Assembly (NCBI RefSeq): GCF_047496725.1
Contig: NC_132981.1
Coordinates: forward strand, 5,980,001-6,044,000
Direction of reading: 5' to 3'
From: Anoplolepis gracilipes
Lineage: Eukaryota > Arthropoda > Insecta > Hymenoptera > Formicidae
Length of the DNA stretch: 64,000 bases
A program made the position numbers and the translations under genes. Of the stretch, positions 38,940 to 53,226 are shown piece by piece. Each line of letters opens with the position of its first letter. Position 1 is the stretch's first letter. Under the pieces are notes generated by a model that did no database searches, was not told the origin of the DNA, and saw only the letters and a program-made list of their open reading frames with translations.

Positions 38940-39850
38940 GGGGGTCGATATCCCATTATACATTATCTGTCGTAATATTACGTTTATATTTATGCGACAC
39001 GCTTATGGTATACGGTTACAGATGTTACTACTACGCATGTTAATTCCTAGCGAAGAGATACGAGTAATAGCCACGTGCACGATAATATGATACATATATA
39101 TATATATATAGAATTGTATTATTAAAAGCGTGAGAAGAAAAATTTAATTCCAATTCTATTTATATTTCATTAGTTTTATATTTTCTATAAAAATCTTTGA
39201 AGTCTTTAATTAAATAGATACTTCATATATTCTATTTTGATATAATTCTAATAAAAAAAGCTATAAAATAAAAATGTGTAGCAACATCAAGAAGTGAAAA
39301 TATAAAGATGTGTTCAGAATTATAGAGAAATATAATTATATTTATTTAAAATTTTTCACTTCTTTTTTTCTCTTAATTCAAATAAATTTCTGATTCTATT
39401 ACGTTGTACAAAATGCATTAAATATCGTCGGAAGAAATTCAATTGGGCGACAAAGGCGGAAAAATTAAATCGAATTTTGACAATTAAATATACTAAATAG
39501 ATAAAGTATACGTAACACAAATAATTACGGAATCGACCGATTGCGATCTTAATTAATTTCCAACCAGTGCGAAGACGCGTCTATCTCTCATCACAACCAC
39601 CGTAAGATAAACGATAATCGATAATACTCGTCGATCACATAACATAGGCATGAGAAGCCTATACGAGCGGCTTTCGATGAAACAATATTAACGAGGTCGA
39701 AGACTCGGAACTTATAACGGGTGTCCATGCCTAAATTACATCCTGCGGAGCGTGACTCGTTAAGAATCGTGTGCTGGCGAATATACTGATTCTTCGTAGA
39801 CTGCCTCTGTGTATGCAGAATGTATCGAGATGTGACTTCAGTTTTATATT

Positions 39851-39858
<8 letters not shown>

Positions 39859-39902
<44 letters not shown>
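39859..39902. repeat. (TA)22 microsatellite
   Basis: Uninterrupted TA run. A second TA run of similar length lies at 40566-40601. Confidence 0.9.
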
Positions 39903-39903
<1 letters not shown>

Positions 39904-40562
39904 CAATTAGATCGATAGATATTTATTTAATTGCGAATTTAAAAAGTTGTTCTTTTTCTTTATTTCTAACAAATAAGACAACATCATTATTTGAAGAAAT
40001 AAATAAATACACATCTCAGATATGTTTGTGTGCATGTAATGTATAAGTTTCTTTATATTTATGATAGGAAGCTCGTAGAAGTACGTTTATCGCCGCGGTG
40101 TCGATAACTACACAGCCGCCAGCGACTGCAATTCTTACCCTATGTTTATCGGCATCGCGTGTGCACACGCGTAACGTATCGCGTGCGTGCGTGCGTGCGT
40201 GAGCGTACACGCACTCTCTACAGACGCGCTAGTTCGGGTGGACACGTGATAATTACAATCGTGCCAGTCGCCGCGACAACGATTATCATCGGGTCGCATT
40301 AACCGTTAATGTTAACACAACCGATCTCGATCTTTCGCGATGAATGGATCGTAAAGCCAATTACAACTGAGCGCCTCATCAACCGATTTCTTTCTCCGCC
40401 TTCTTTCGCGATTTGCCGAGTAATAAATTCGCCGAGCACAGCTTGAAAGAAGAGAGGATCAAAGCCGGAGCAGTTAATCCGTTGGTTATGCCGAGCGAAA
40501 CGATAAATCTCAACTAATGTCTCGGTGTCATTGGCCGATCAATGGACGATCAATTGTGTCAC

Positions 40563-40603
<41 letters not shown>

Positions 40604-42009
40604 CCTTATAATAATATAACTTTCAGACAGAGTGTCGCACGCGTGCGCGATTTAGTCGATACGGATATTTCTGTATTGTATCATCGTTATGTTACGCGAA
40701 CGCATGTACAATTTTATATAGAATAATTTCTGTAGATGAGATAACGGTACAAAGCATAATCGAATCTTGTAAGAAATGAATTAATGATGCAATCTATTCT
40801 CATCGCGAGTCAATGCTGCCGATATTTTTCTTACCATCTCAATTTTATCGAGATGCTCTGTGTTTATATACCCGTGCAGAGGATACATTATTATTCACGA
40901 GATTAATATACATGTATGATTGTTGCAACATCAGCGTGACATGACGTGCGCTTATTATATTAATTTTTATATCACGGGTTGTGTCCAGATGTATTGTGCC
41001 TGACTGACCGTATGATTCTACAATAACGATCGACAAGAGAAACATGACGATTTAATACGTAAGAATGAATACTTTGGAAGATACATAAGATTCTCCGAGT
41101 ACTGTAAAGAAAGGATACATCAGCTGCAAATAGTTCTCAATGCAAGATATTTGCGCGATATATAAATATCTAGTATAAAATCCGACGTTTCTCCAGACAT
41201 TCCAGAAATACTCCGCAAAATTCCTCGAAGGATTCTTTCTGTTGTATCAGTCGAAATATGAGATTCTGTCTCTGAAAAATCTTTTTAATGTCGTTGTCAG
41301 TACATATATATTCTTAACGAATATATCTGGCATCTTTCAGAATATAAAAAACTGATAACAAGAACGTGGATAATATTCAAGCGTGCATAAAGTTGATGAG
41401 TGAATTATGTCACAAAAAAAGTTTACGGACGATTTCCAACAATGTACAACGTAAAAAATCGTATGTTAGGTCGAAAATTTGGCAGTTGCATTTACCATAT
41501 ATTAATATCGGTCATTACCTCCGGCGCTAAGCGGTACGTTTGTCGGTACGCATTTTGCACGATCGTTCCCTGGGGAATTTATAAAGCTTATCTCTGCGCG
41601 GCTGTCGAGCATTAAACGGCCAGAAGAAGAGAAGCCGAAGCTGGTAACGCTATCTTGACCCGGTTCGCACCGACAAATGTTTCGCCAAGTTCTTTTCGTA
41701 CATGAATCCGCAATTAACACACTCTTACGCACTTCGCTTCGATAATCGTTTCGATCATATCACGTCTAACAAATACCGGGATCGCGCGATCAACCCGAAA
41801 TTATAGTCTTGCGAAAGATTTATGGCATTACATATGTTTAATATGCTGTGTGTACCGAAAAATTGACTATAGAAACGTTCATAATTGTGTGAACGCGAAT
41901 GTTTCTAGCACAAATAGCGGTGAGACATTTCTTTAGAATTACCTTTCTCTTTTAGACAACGTTTCTTTAGAGCGTGTGCGATTGCCATCTTTTACAGAAA
42001 ATTTGACAA

Positions 42010-42335
42010 CACACTGTGTTGAAAAGAAAAAAAAATGAAAAAGATATAGATGCAAGTAATGATGCAATTTCATCAACGTTTGCGGATACGTCGCGGATAA
42101 TTCTAGATAAATCGCGAATGCACGTCGTCCGTCCGATGTATGGAATCACGACCGCCACCTCGGGGATCGACTGGAATTCCAGAACGGTCGACGCGAGACA
42201 GAGTCCTGTCGTCGCCTCGAATACCATAAACGACGCGGCAGCCGATTTGATATTGCGATGCACGTACGCGTAAAGACAAATCGCCGTATGCGCGTTCGCG
42301 CCGAGGAAGAAGAAGGTACTGTTGCCGATGTTGAT
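42010..42335 (-). CDS. Unassigned open block, weak exon candidate
   Basis: On the minus strand, downstream of a (CT)n tract and a possible acceptor (GGCAACAG), a frame stays open for about 100 codons. Its codon choice resembles that of the real genes here, and it has two hydrophobic stretches (FFFLGANAHTAICLYAYV and TTGLCLASTVLEF). The plus strand is also open across 42016-42273 with similar composition and ends near a possible donor (TACGC|GTAAAG), so strand cannot be settled. No family is recognised. Confidence 0.15.

Positions 42336-42338
<3 letters not shown>

Positions 42339-42380
<42 letters not shown>
42339..42380. repeat. (AG)21 microsatellite
   Basis: AG run directly beside the open block at 42010-42335; read on the minus strand it is a (CT)n pyrimidine tract. 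Confidence 0.9.
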
Positions 42381-42384
<4 letters not shown>

Positions 42385-45300
42385 ATGAGAAGGGTTAAGT
42401 TAATGCATCTGGAAATGGTACTGTGAGAAATTAACGTATCGAGACAATAAGAATGCACTCGAAGAAATTTTATACGCGTAAAGTTCCATTAGTAATTACT
42501 TATTGCTATCAGTTAACTATTTAATACTACTAGTAAAATAGAAAATTGATCTTATAATGCAGATATCGTCAAAACTTTATGGTAAAAATTTTTTCAATGC
42601 ATTAGTCTATTTATAATAAATAAATATGACCAAATAAAATATTCTTTAACTTTCTTCTTCGTGCTTTGGAAAATTAATAAATAGCTGTTTTAACACTTGA
42701 AGCACCGCAATATTAAAATTGCGCAGATAACATAATTTATAATTGAAAAAATCAAGAAAAAATAATTACTTAATGTATAATAAACTATTTAATAACATAT
42801 TAAAGGGCTACTTCAACCTAATTTATTATGCTATGACTGTGACATGTAATGTGCTAAAAAATTTTATTAAAGATTAAGTATGTTATAGAACTTTCAACCT
42901 TCAAAAGGAATTTGTTATAAAGATTAAAATTAATAAGATATTTCGTGATCAAATATTGGATGATATCACAAAAAGATTACCATTAATTATATAAATTCGA
43001 TTTGTCGCATTCGAAAATTTTAACATTCTAAAATTTGTATTTAATAACTTAAGAAAACCATTATATATATATATATATATATATATTTGTGTTTGAAAAT
43101 TTTTTAAGTTTGACATTTACATTAATTTCACTATTTTTAAAATTTAGCTTTGACATTAGTTTAATTTGCAATTGTTCCATTAATGTAAATATTGTTAATT
43201 TTAGTTTTTACAAGAAATTTCTTTTAAGGATTGAAAGTTGTAACAAACATATTAACATAACTATATAACACATATACACACACGAAGAAATATATATATT
43301 GAAATAGTTTTTTACAATATTAGCAAAATTTGTAATAGAACAAATGTGATGAAACATTTTGAAAGATGAAATTGCATTTGACCTAGAAAAAAATTACACG
43401 GAATACGATTACTCCTATTCTCATATAAAAAAGAGAAAAGGAGTTATTGTTTATTGAACTGTGTAAATCACCTTATTTAATGCGCGTACGACCAACGTCG
43501 TGGCTCATCGGTCGAGGAAAGGAAAGGAAAGGAAAGGCGGCTAGACAACGTTGTCACATTAAAGCGTCCTGAAATGGTGCCGAGGGGAGAATTATTAGCG
43601 TGGGATCTATCGCACACACGGTGCGCGAACGGGAAACACCGTTACGAGACGCGTATAATCCACAGCCGATCCGATCGAAACATTCCAGGAATGTATTGTG
43701 CGCGAGTCGTCCGTCTGCGGTAATCCGTCTTTATTGGCAATCGGAATCGGCAGGTGTGACACAATGCTTCGGATCGAGCACCCTTCGTAGTTTCCGTAAA
43801 GGCTTGGAAAAGCCGGGAGAAAATCATAAACGCGATCCTAATCGCGCCATGCTAATAACTCACGCGAAAATTTCCCTTTCACGGGTGCATAGGAATATCT
43901 ATCTTGCATATAGAGATCCGTTTGAATTACAAATTGGTTTATTACGGTCGCTTTACCTATTACACACCTTGGTTACTTGGATAATTAAGCGTGAGCGAGC
44001 GCACGTATATTAGCATCCGCGGATAAACGCGAGAAAATGATAGCGAGGCGATGAAATCCGTGTACTCGTGCGTCATGCGCGCGGCCCGGAGTCGGTTATG
44101 CACAGCTAATTAATGCTTTCTGAGCCGGCATGCTCGAGGCGGGCGAATCAAAAACACGCAAAGCATTCACGGTGCTCGTGTATCACGAAACAGCTCCTTG
44201 CTCCGATTAACCCTTCCATCATCGGGGGACCACCCGTTTCGGCCTGCTCTCTTCCTATTAACGTGTCGGCCGCGTAACTTTTCGTGGAATATCGCGAGCG
44301 CATATCCTTTTTTCTTTCTTTTTTGTTCTCGTTAATGATAAAGAGGGCATGTCCAATGTAACTGTAAAATGAAAATGGTATATTAAGCGAGAATGGTGTA
44401 ATGCAAATCGTCTAACTATCGGCATATATGACAACCCAATTGGAAATAATTAAACATCGCGAATGCAAAAGGCGGACGTATAAATTCTGCTGTTAATAAA
44501 ACTACGGATGTAAATGTATATGAAAATTAATAAAATATATATGAAAATTATGCTCGAGCGATGTCGCAAAAACTTTTACAGGATACGACTGTAGTAAAAT
44601 ATAGAATAATATTAGAATAAAATTCTCAAGGATTACAAACGATAAAATTCGATGCCGTTAATATTCGCCATTTAATATGCGTAAATTGCGCCATGCAAAT
44701 TACATACAGCTAATAGCGCAAAACGGAAAGAGAATTTCCCGAGCGTGATACATTCATCTCGAGTTTGGATCAGCATCGCGTAAACTGGATACGCATCGCA
44801 ATATCTTCGACTATAGATTCCTTGGCAAAAATTTAAATACTTATTAGAAATTTTTTAAAAATTATTTTAACGCCCAGCATTGCTTTGTTGGCATACTTAA
44901 CATATAATTTTATACATACGCATATTCTATTTATTTTTTTAATTACCGGTAGAATTCTTACAAAGCTTTACTTATGGATGTTTCGATGACTTTTTAGTTT
45001 AGTGAGTAAATATTAATACCAAGTGAAAATACTTCTCGTACATTCTGTATATCCGGTTTCACGGTACATGCCGATCCGCCGGTCGAATCGTTCCGGTACC
45101 TATAACAATCATGGAATTATAGCGCTTCGCGGAAGGTCGCGAATCATTAGACAATCAGCGCTAATTGCTCGATATATCCGTCATTGTAAATCAAGATCGA
45201 AATAGGCGTAAATGTTAACCTTTGCCAACGTCGGTCAACCACGATAATCACACGTGTTCGCGATACAATGGCAACGGACGACCGCAAATGGCGTCACGCA

Positions 45301-48300
45301 TGGATATTCGCGAGCGCTTAAACCGACGTTTAAACATTGTCCGCGATGCACTTAAGCGCGAACAACATGCTAGTTAACTAGATTTTAATTAAAGTCGTAA
45401 TACATGGTCCGCCGGTTGGACTTAACAACCGGCTTCTTTTTTCATCTCCCACGAGCAGCGCCGGGATTACAATTGACAGTGCGCGCTTGTTCCGAATTAT
45501 GAGACTCGACGAACGTCCTCCTTCAAGCGCCAACGGGATTTCTCTTGGGATAGGTTCAGGTGGAATTTTTCTTAAACGCCGCTACAATCTCTACGTACGA
45601 ATAGATACAGTGCACATGAAATATTATTATCCGATTTAAGGAGAATATTCATTTATTTAATTTCCATTCCTTTGATTTTATTAAAAATCTCAAGGATGTG
45701 TGCTGACTCTTTCATAATAAAAATAACATTAGAGATTCTTGCCACCGAGATTGCTGGATACATGAGATCATATCTCTTTCATCTCATCAAAATCTTACGA
45801 GATATTTAAATATTTTAATTGCAAAATTTAATTCGAAAATATTATACAGATCCGCTAATCTATCCGACTATCACGTTTGACAGGAAGTTAACGTATAATT
45901 TACTGCTCGAATAGTTACGGAAGCAGCGGAATCGCTCAATAATCGATTTATTAATCTCAATCTGCGAAGATAGCTGTCAACATGGGGACCATCGGAAGCA
46001 TCGGCGCGACGATGCGTTTATAATCCGGCAAAAAAGATCCGACGGAGTTAATGGGCCGCGAAGAGCCTTGAAATCGGTATTGAGTTTGTTCCCCATCTTG
46101 TCGCGACGATCACGCGTGTATCGTTCTCGTTTCAGACTTGAGATAAATCTTTATAATGCGATTAAAATATTCCTTTATTAGCATAACATCTCCAAGGGTT
46201 TTTAACAAATCGCAAAATCAATGTAGCGGAATAGTATAATATAATAATAACCAACAGGAAATGGAGAAAAAGAGAGAGCGAGAGTTATAAAATATAAAAG
46301 CCATATATTATACCCCGTTTAAGGATTAATTGATAAATACTTGTATTATATGACATTGTTAACGAGTTTCTTTACGAGTATTTAATGGGCTTTATCATAT
46401 TCGTCTTTTCTTCTCGCTAGAAAGGGGATAAATCACACCGCAAACGAGCGTCATGCCTTATTACTAATCTGTCAGCCTATGATAATTTTTGGCCTTTGTT
46501 CTATTTCGGTCGGACGATACGGATCGCTTACCGCAAATGAAATTGTTGCAAATGAAAATACTGGTTAGACTGGTCGTAAGTGTTTCTGTGCATACACGTG
46601 CATTATTATTAGAGCCACGAGGGAGCTAAGAAGCTCGGCATAACCGGCAACACACATCACTCTTACAGATTCATTAGCGACTCCTCGGTCGCTCACGAAG
46701 ATGATGAGTAATGGCTATTAAGTAGGCCGGAAAATGAAGGCACGACCTTAGACCTGTTTGTTTTTTTTTTTTTTACATTCTTGTATCATGAGAAGAAAAA
46801 AGTAAGCGTATAAAAACAAGAATATAACTCTTGTGCGCGTTTAAAATATCGTAAAACCAGCAAGGTAGCGAAATTCTTTTCGAAAGAACCAATATCTTAA
46901 AATCTTCCTACAAATTTCTGGCAAAACATTCCTGTTACGGACGTTAATTAGGAGAAAGCATGGGTCGCGGGACGTAGTATTTTATAATGAATTAAGATTC
47001 TTTGTGCGGCAATTAATTAACGACTGTGTATAAACGCGCGTAAGCGAATAGCATGTAAAACAAGGAATTGGTATGTCACTGTCACTGCACAACGTGACGT
47101 TTATCTTCCATTCATAACCACGGTTATCCTTATGTCCATTTTACGCGGCGATACTCTCGATAGCGAAACGCATTCACAATCTCGCGTCGCATACCTTCAT
47201 GTCACCTGCGGGTCAATTATATAAATGTGCAATGCGGCTTTATGCTGACGCACCGTTATATTGCCTGGTATCCCTCGGTGACAACATTATTTCGATAATC
47301 GTGAAAGTCGTAAAATCCGCAATAAAAAGATTTAATCACAAACGATTTACCTATCTCATTAAATGTATTCAAGTATTTTGCGGATATAGCGACGAGTTTT
47401 TATTCTCTTCTTCTCTCTTTCTTTTTATATATTGATATTTCTTTAATTTATTTTGTATGTTATGTATAAACATATATACGCATACACAATATATATAAAA
47501 AAAAATTAAATAATAAATAAAGGAATTTTTTTCTAATTTCTCTCAGGAAGGAAATAAATTGAAACCTTACCTGCGTAGATTTCTGAACTGCAATGTGCGT
47601 GAGAAACGGCAGAAATTATGCCGGCGTTAACTCATGCTGGCATAATAGCGTCGCCACGGTTGTTACAGCCGTGTCTGAGATTACAAGTTGTAAACGTTAA
47701 TGAGAACAAACGCGCATGATAATAAAGTATCGTTTCGGTTTTTTACTCTCACATGATATCGTCGTACCTCGTCCGTGACGATAATTACCGTATCGGTGTA
47801 ATTCTACGCACAAATGGATGCACAAGAATCACGACGCTACATCCTATCCGCTGCATCCGTCATCTCTCGATTGAAAACACGCGAACAATTTATTCGTGCG
47901 GGATTAAGTTATCTTTACGAACATGTACCGTTATGACTATCAATATCCGTTTTTATGTCGCGTTTCACACGATACCGCGTCGTCGCGGTAATCTTATAAA
48001 TTAATCGAAAGCGATAAAAGAGCAATAACAGACGTAAAAGGCACCGCGTATGTAGTAAAGTTCAAGCTCGGAAGGAGAAGAGAGAAGGGGACCAGAGAGA
48101 GAGAGAGAGAGAGAGAGTATTTTAATTAATACCTAATCAAAAGATATATTTATTCAATTAATCTGTAAATCGACTCGATACTCTCAAGTAGATACACATA
48201 CATACATATATATAGATAGTCCTCTTGAATTTTTCATCGCTTCCTGTGTAATCCGGATTTCGTGAACGCGCGTGTCTTTACTTGAAATTCCATAGCCACG

Positions 48301-48517
48301 ATTTCTCCATGGGCGGATCAATTTTGCGCTCGAGACCTCCTTGGGATCCGAAGCGCGACCTGCGCGGACGGCAGCCGGTTAATTTGCTCGCTAGACCATG
48401 GTGGTCGGATAAATTAAAATAGATCCGGCTTCTCCGGATGTGTAGCGTAACACAAGTCTGGCAGTGTAGGCTGAAATTTTTCGCGAGGTCCTAATGCGAG
48501 TTTATATTTTTTTGCAG

Positions 48518-48600
48518 GGCAGGACGGTGTTACGTCGCGAGAGGCTGGGACCTCCAGGATGCCAGGGGTGTGGAAGTTGCTACGTACGCTGATCTATATG
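48518..48600 (+). CDS. m: Exon with 5' UTR end, start codon and start of signal peptide, miniature-like gene
   Basis: A strong acceptor (TATTTTTTTGCAG) ends at 48517. It is followed by 41 bases of 5' UTR, an ATG at 48559, 14 codons (MPGVWKLLRTLIYM) and a consensus donor ATG|GTGAGT at 48601. Phase 0 matches the next coding exon. The coding part is 48559-48600. Confidence 0.65.
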
Positions 48601-49756
48601 GTGAGTGGCGAATATGCGAGAGCCGCGCCCGCAATTTGCAAAATTGGATATCGGTGCGAATTGGAATATCGACTCGTTAGCAACTCTTGCGTGGGCCCTC
48701 GGTCCGTGTTACACACGACGAGAAATTTCAATGGATTTTGAATTAGTGCCAAGTTGACGACATTCTCCCGCGTCTCCCTCTCGCTCGCCCCTTCCAGGAA
48801 TTACGAGATAATTTATCGTCTAACGTTGTTCCTAAATTCTCGGAGATTAATTCTCGCATCGGAGATTAATGTAACGTTTAACACACTTTGAGTAAGATGT
48901 CTGCCTGCGATACCAATTCCGCGTAATTCCCATTGTTCAGGTCGGTGGTAATGGTGGTAAATAATTACGGAGCGACGCTTCGTCTGTGAGATATCGCTCG
49001 TCCTCAATTAGAAAGGTTCATCAGCGGCGAAGACTATCGACGTTGGAAATACGAGACGTCAGATTCACCGTCTTAATAACGAGCGAGCTTACGTTAGACG
49101 GGAGCACGGGAACAAGCGGTGTATTGACTAGCGGCGGCGGCGGTACAAGAACTCACACGAGAAAGACTCGTGACTTGCGTTACGTCCTGCTCGCGCGCGC
49201 GTCTTCTAGCGGTTTTCTTTTGTCGGTCAATTAGGCCCTAGAGCACGATGCACGTATAATGCCCGCCTAGTGGATCCCTGTAGTTCGACCCCACTCGCCT
49301 ACCGATTCTGATAATGGGCCGTAATTCCGAGTGTGTTTGGCCAATGGCGTCATCTACGCACCGCCGCGTAGATCCTATAATTAATGAATAACGGTCCCGC
49401 GGCGATATATACCAGTCCTTCGTCACGTAATAGTCACATTTACGATCGCTTGTCTGCGATAACTGTCTTTTTTCTTTTTTTTTTTTTCCGCGGGAAATAA
49501 AGGGGACCCCGCGCGTTGGGCCCGCGATAATTCGCGGGAATTCGCCGGGTCTCCGTTTAGGATGACAATGCGATGACGTGGCGGGAGCCGCCGCGACAGC
49601 TTGCAGGCGGATATTCGTGCCTACTCTAGGTACCGTTATCGCGTCTCGAGGTCCCCTTTCCTCTCGCCCCTCTACCCGGTTCCCCTCTCATTCCTTCTTC
49701 TCACGGGTTATTCAGAACCGCGCGCGCAAAACTACGTCGGGACGGTACCGTGCGAT

Positions 49757-49813
<57 letters not shown>

Positions 49814-52800
49814 GTATCTTTGCGACCTTGCTCGCGAAATAAACGTGTCTTGCCCATTTGACGATTATTATACACCAGACCGCTATAATTTCTTACAATG
49901 TAGACCGGGACGGACGAGACTAGTATTTAGGGATACCGCAGTCTACAATTCAGAAAATAATGATAAAATTGAGTGTTAATCCTCCGTGAGTTTGGGAAAA
50001 TATATTTTGCGCTAACCGAGACCTATTACAAATTTTCGCTCGGAGGATAATCCAGCAGATTCCATCAATGATTGTATAATCGCGATAGGAGTTTCCGAAG
50101 GTTTAAGGAAGGTCAGTAGCAAAATCGGTCGTAAGCCTCTCTACATTCTCGTGTGTGTCGACCCCGATCCTCCCGATCGGCGCACGCGGGCCGCCGGCGA
50201 GGTGGCTATTTCCGCTGTCACGAGAGAGTACAATCGACTACCCGCAGACGGACATTAGTATTCGAACGCGAATACGGTGCCGCGATGGGAAACTCGCCTA
50301 CTGATGTGCCTCACGTCTCGAATAACTTGGAATACCGATGTATGCGCGAGAGAGGTCGTAACCAAGAGTCCCGACGAGTCGTAAAACCACGGCCCCGACG
50401 TATGCGAATATTACTTGTCATTTTTTTTGCCGCGAGAAGGAGAATATTCCAGCGATGAGTCGACAAAGCGTTCGCTTTTTTTTTTTTTTGTCTAACGGCG
50501 ATGAATAATTTAACCGACTGATGGAGAGAGTACCATTTTATTCGAGCGCTCTTCCGAGGAGAAGGGGGAGGGTAATAGCTCCGCGCGAGAGTCAACGATC
50601 GCACGTATATCGATATACGCGACGCGGCGCGACGCGCACGCAAAAAGGGGTACGCGCGTCGGGCGTCCGCCAGGTGCGTAATCATTTCTAATGAAACGCT
50701 GTCATTTAACAGTGCGATTGTAGGAGCATAGAGAGAAACATGTTTTCACTTGTGCGAAAAACGGCGACCGTTAATGCAGCGGTAAAGACGCTTCTCCCGT
50801 TACGGCGCGAGCGTGGAATACATAGGGAACACCTTGCTCGCTTCGACGACGATGCAACTCTGATGTCTAGTATTTTCCGTGATCGCGGACTAATACATTG
50901 TCGTAACGTATATCGCATCTCTTAATTTTGAGAAACCTATTGCCTAGTATGACACGCCTGATGTGTCTCACGAATTGTCGACGGTGTTTTCCATCACTAT
51001 ACATCTGTACAGTGTGTGGTGATTTCATCTCTCGAGTTTGAGAATGCTATGTGTTAACTTCTTTTTATATAACTATACAGTTTAAGAAAAATTATTGTAA
51101 GCAAAAGGATAAGTGATTATATAGTTATATTGATCGTAAAATTTTTTTTATGCTTGCGGTACATGATTTTGCTTTCAGAAATTTCTGTCACGTTATAATG
51201 TGTTGAAAAGGCCGAAATTAAAATAAAGTAAATGAATTTTGAAAATCTTTTTTATTTTAATGTTTGACATTATGTTTATTTCATTATTTATTCAATACTT
51301 TACGAAATATATGAATTAATTGAAAAAAAAAAAAAGATTAATATCGCTTACTTGAATATAAAGCTAATATTAAACATAATAAACGTGTTTATTCGCATAA
51401 TGCACAAAGAGAGAAGTTGTGTAATATAACACAAGCGAGAGTAAAAAGTACTGAAAGGTAGAGTATCTAGATTGAATTTAATAGAGCAGATGTATCGAGG
51501 TGCTTAAAGTTTCATTATGCTATAAATGAATCTCGATAAAGTACATAGAATACAAAACCCAGAACATATACATGCATCTCTCCTATTACGGTAATAATTT
51601 CTCGCAACGAGATTGCAAACGCGTGCGGTTAATGGATTTATAAATCTTGCGTCCATTTTCATTCAACGTTTTATTGCGCTATTTTTTATTATAAATTTTA
51701 AAAAGGAATAAACGCGTTATGCATAAAAGAGAGGACGTGGTAACCATTTATCCCGGAAATATATTATGTCTTTTTATTTTTTTCATTTATCACTTTTTTT
51801 ATCTCTTATTGTAGTTGTAATTCTACTTTAGAAGTGAACAAAGTTTCTCTCATCGGAAATAAACTTTCCCATAGCGTGCCGGGGGCATGTATATTGCACA
51901 CTATCAATCAATGCAGTATTATATTACAAGAAAATAAATATCATCAATAACAGTATCATATTATTAAGATAATAAATACGGCGAGATAATAAATTTAATT
52001 ATCGCCGCGCCCCGGCTCGATTTATGAGATACGTTACACGTTACTGCGTGAGAACCAGTCAAGCAGGGCATGCAAAACAACATCATTGCCGTTAATACTT
52101 TTGTAATTTTGCTAAATATTGCCATATATGTATATATATAAATTTATTTCCGACGAGAAACTTTGTTTAATTCTAAAGTAGAATTACAAAATAAAGGATA
52201 AAAATAAAAAGTAAAAAAATAAAAAAAAGATAATAATATATATGCATATATATATACGCGAAGGAGAAGGATATAATAGTCGCAATATATCTGTGTTCGA
52301 AGTAGAAAGAAAAAAGCTGTACACATATGTGTGTGTGGGTTATTGATTAATTCGTGATGGACATGCCGAGATGCGCACTCTTGTCGTGCGACTCGCGCCG
52401 CGATTACCTCGGCATCGTCGGCGAAGCGAGGGAGCGAGATCGTCAGTTTCCGATTGAGCGTGAGAGGTATTTACGGTTAAATCGTATGGATTATCTTGGG
52501 TCTAATGGACGGGCGGAGCGAAAACACACGGATACTTAAGTTTTCATTACGGCCCCATCCTTCGCGCGGTAGACCTTTCTAAGCGCGTCGCGTGCAAAAA
52601 AGAGGGACTCGATCCGCGAGTACGGTAATGAACTTGATTTATGGCTAATGATTTCCGACGTGGACATATTAGGAGAGGGGAACGGATGTTTCAATTGAAT
52701 TGAACTTCGTTATCTCGTCGAGTTATTCCGTACAATAGTACACTTGTTTATTGACAATTTTACTTTGTATTCTCATGTATATTTCTTTTAATCGATATAT

Positions 52801-53159
52801 TACAAACGAATCGCAGAGAGCAAGAGAGACAAACTTCGAGAACGTTTATTAAGTTATATGATGATTGAAAATACATTTATGTAAATTTATGCGCATTATT
52901 ATCTGCAACGATCGTGACTTACGCTACGTAACGTTCTCGGTCGAACGTTTTCGCCAGATATAGCAATCTTGGCATACGTTTCGACCCGATGACCCCTCTG
53001 TGCACCGAAGAACAATTTTCTTGCGCCACGAGGAGAGTAGGATTAACAACCGATATTCTTACCGTTTTTACGTACGTAACTTCGAAGCCGCGAGCGCTAC
53101 GAGTCGTACGTGCGTGTCGGACAATGAGTCGGGAAGCGGAGGAATGGCGGAGAATAAAG

Positions 53160-53226
<67 letters not shown>

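Larger units (their letters stand above)
35472..48517. other. Non-coding stretch upstream of the miniature-like start exon
   Basis: About 13 kb without a recognised gene, possibly the long 5' UTR intron of the miniature-like gene. It holds microsatellites at 36312-36348 (CT), 38917-38939 (AG), 39859-39902 (AT), 40566-40601 (TA), 42339-42380 (GA), 43063-43085 (TA) and 48094-48117 (GA), and four tandem GGAAA units near 43516. GC-richer patches at 37400-37860, 43490-44320 and 45020-45560 have no recognisable domain. Confidence 0.4.
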
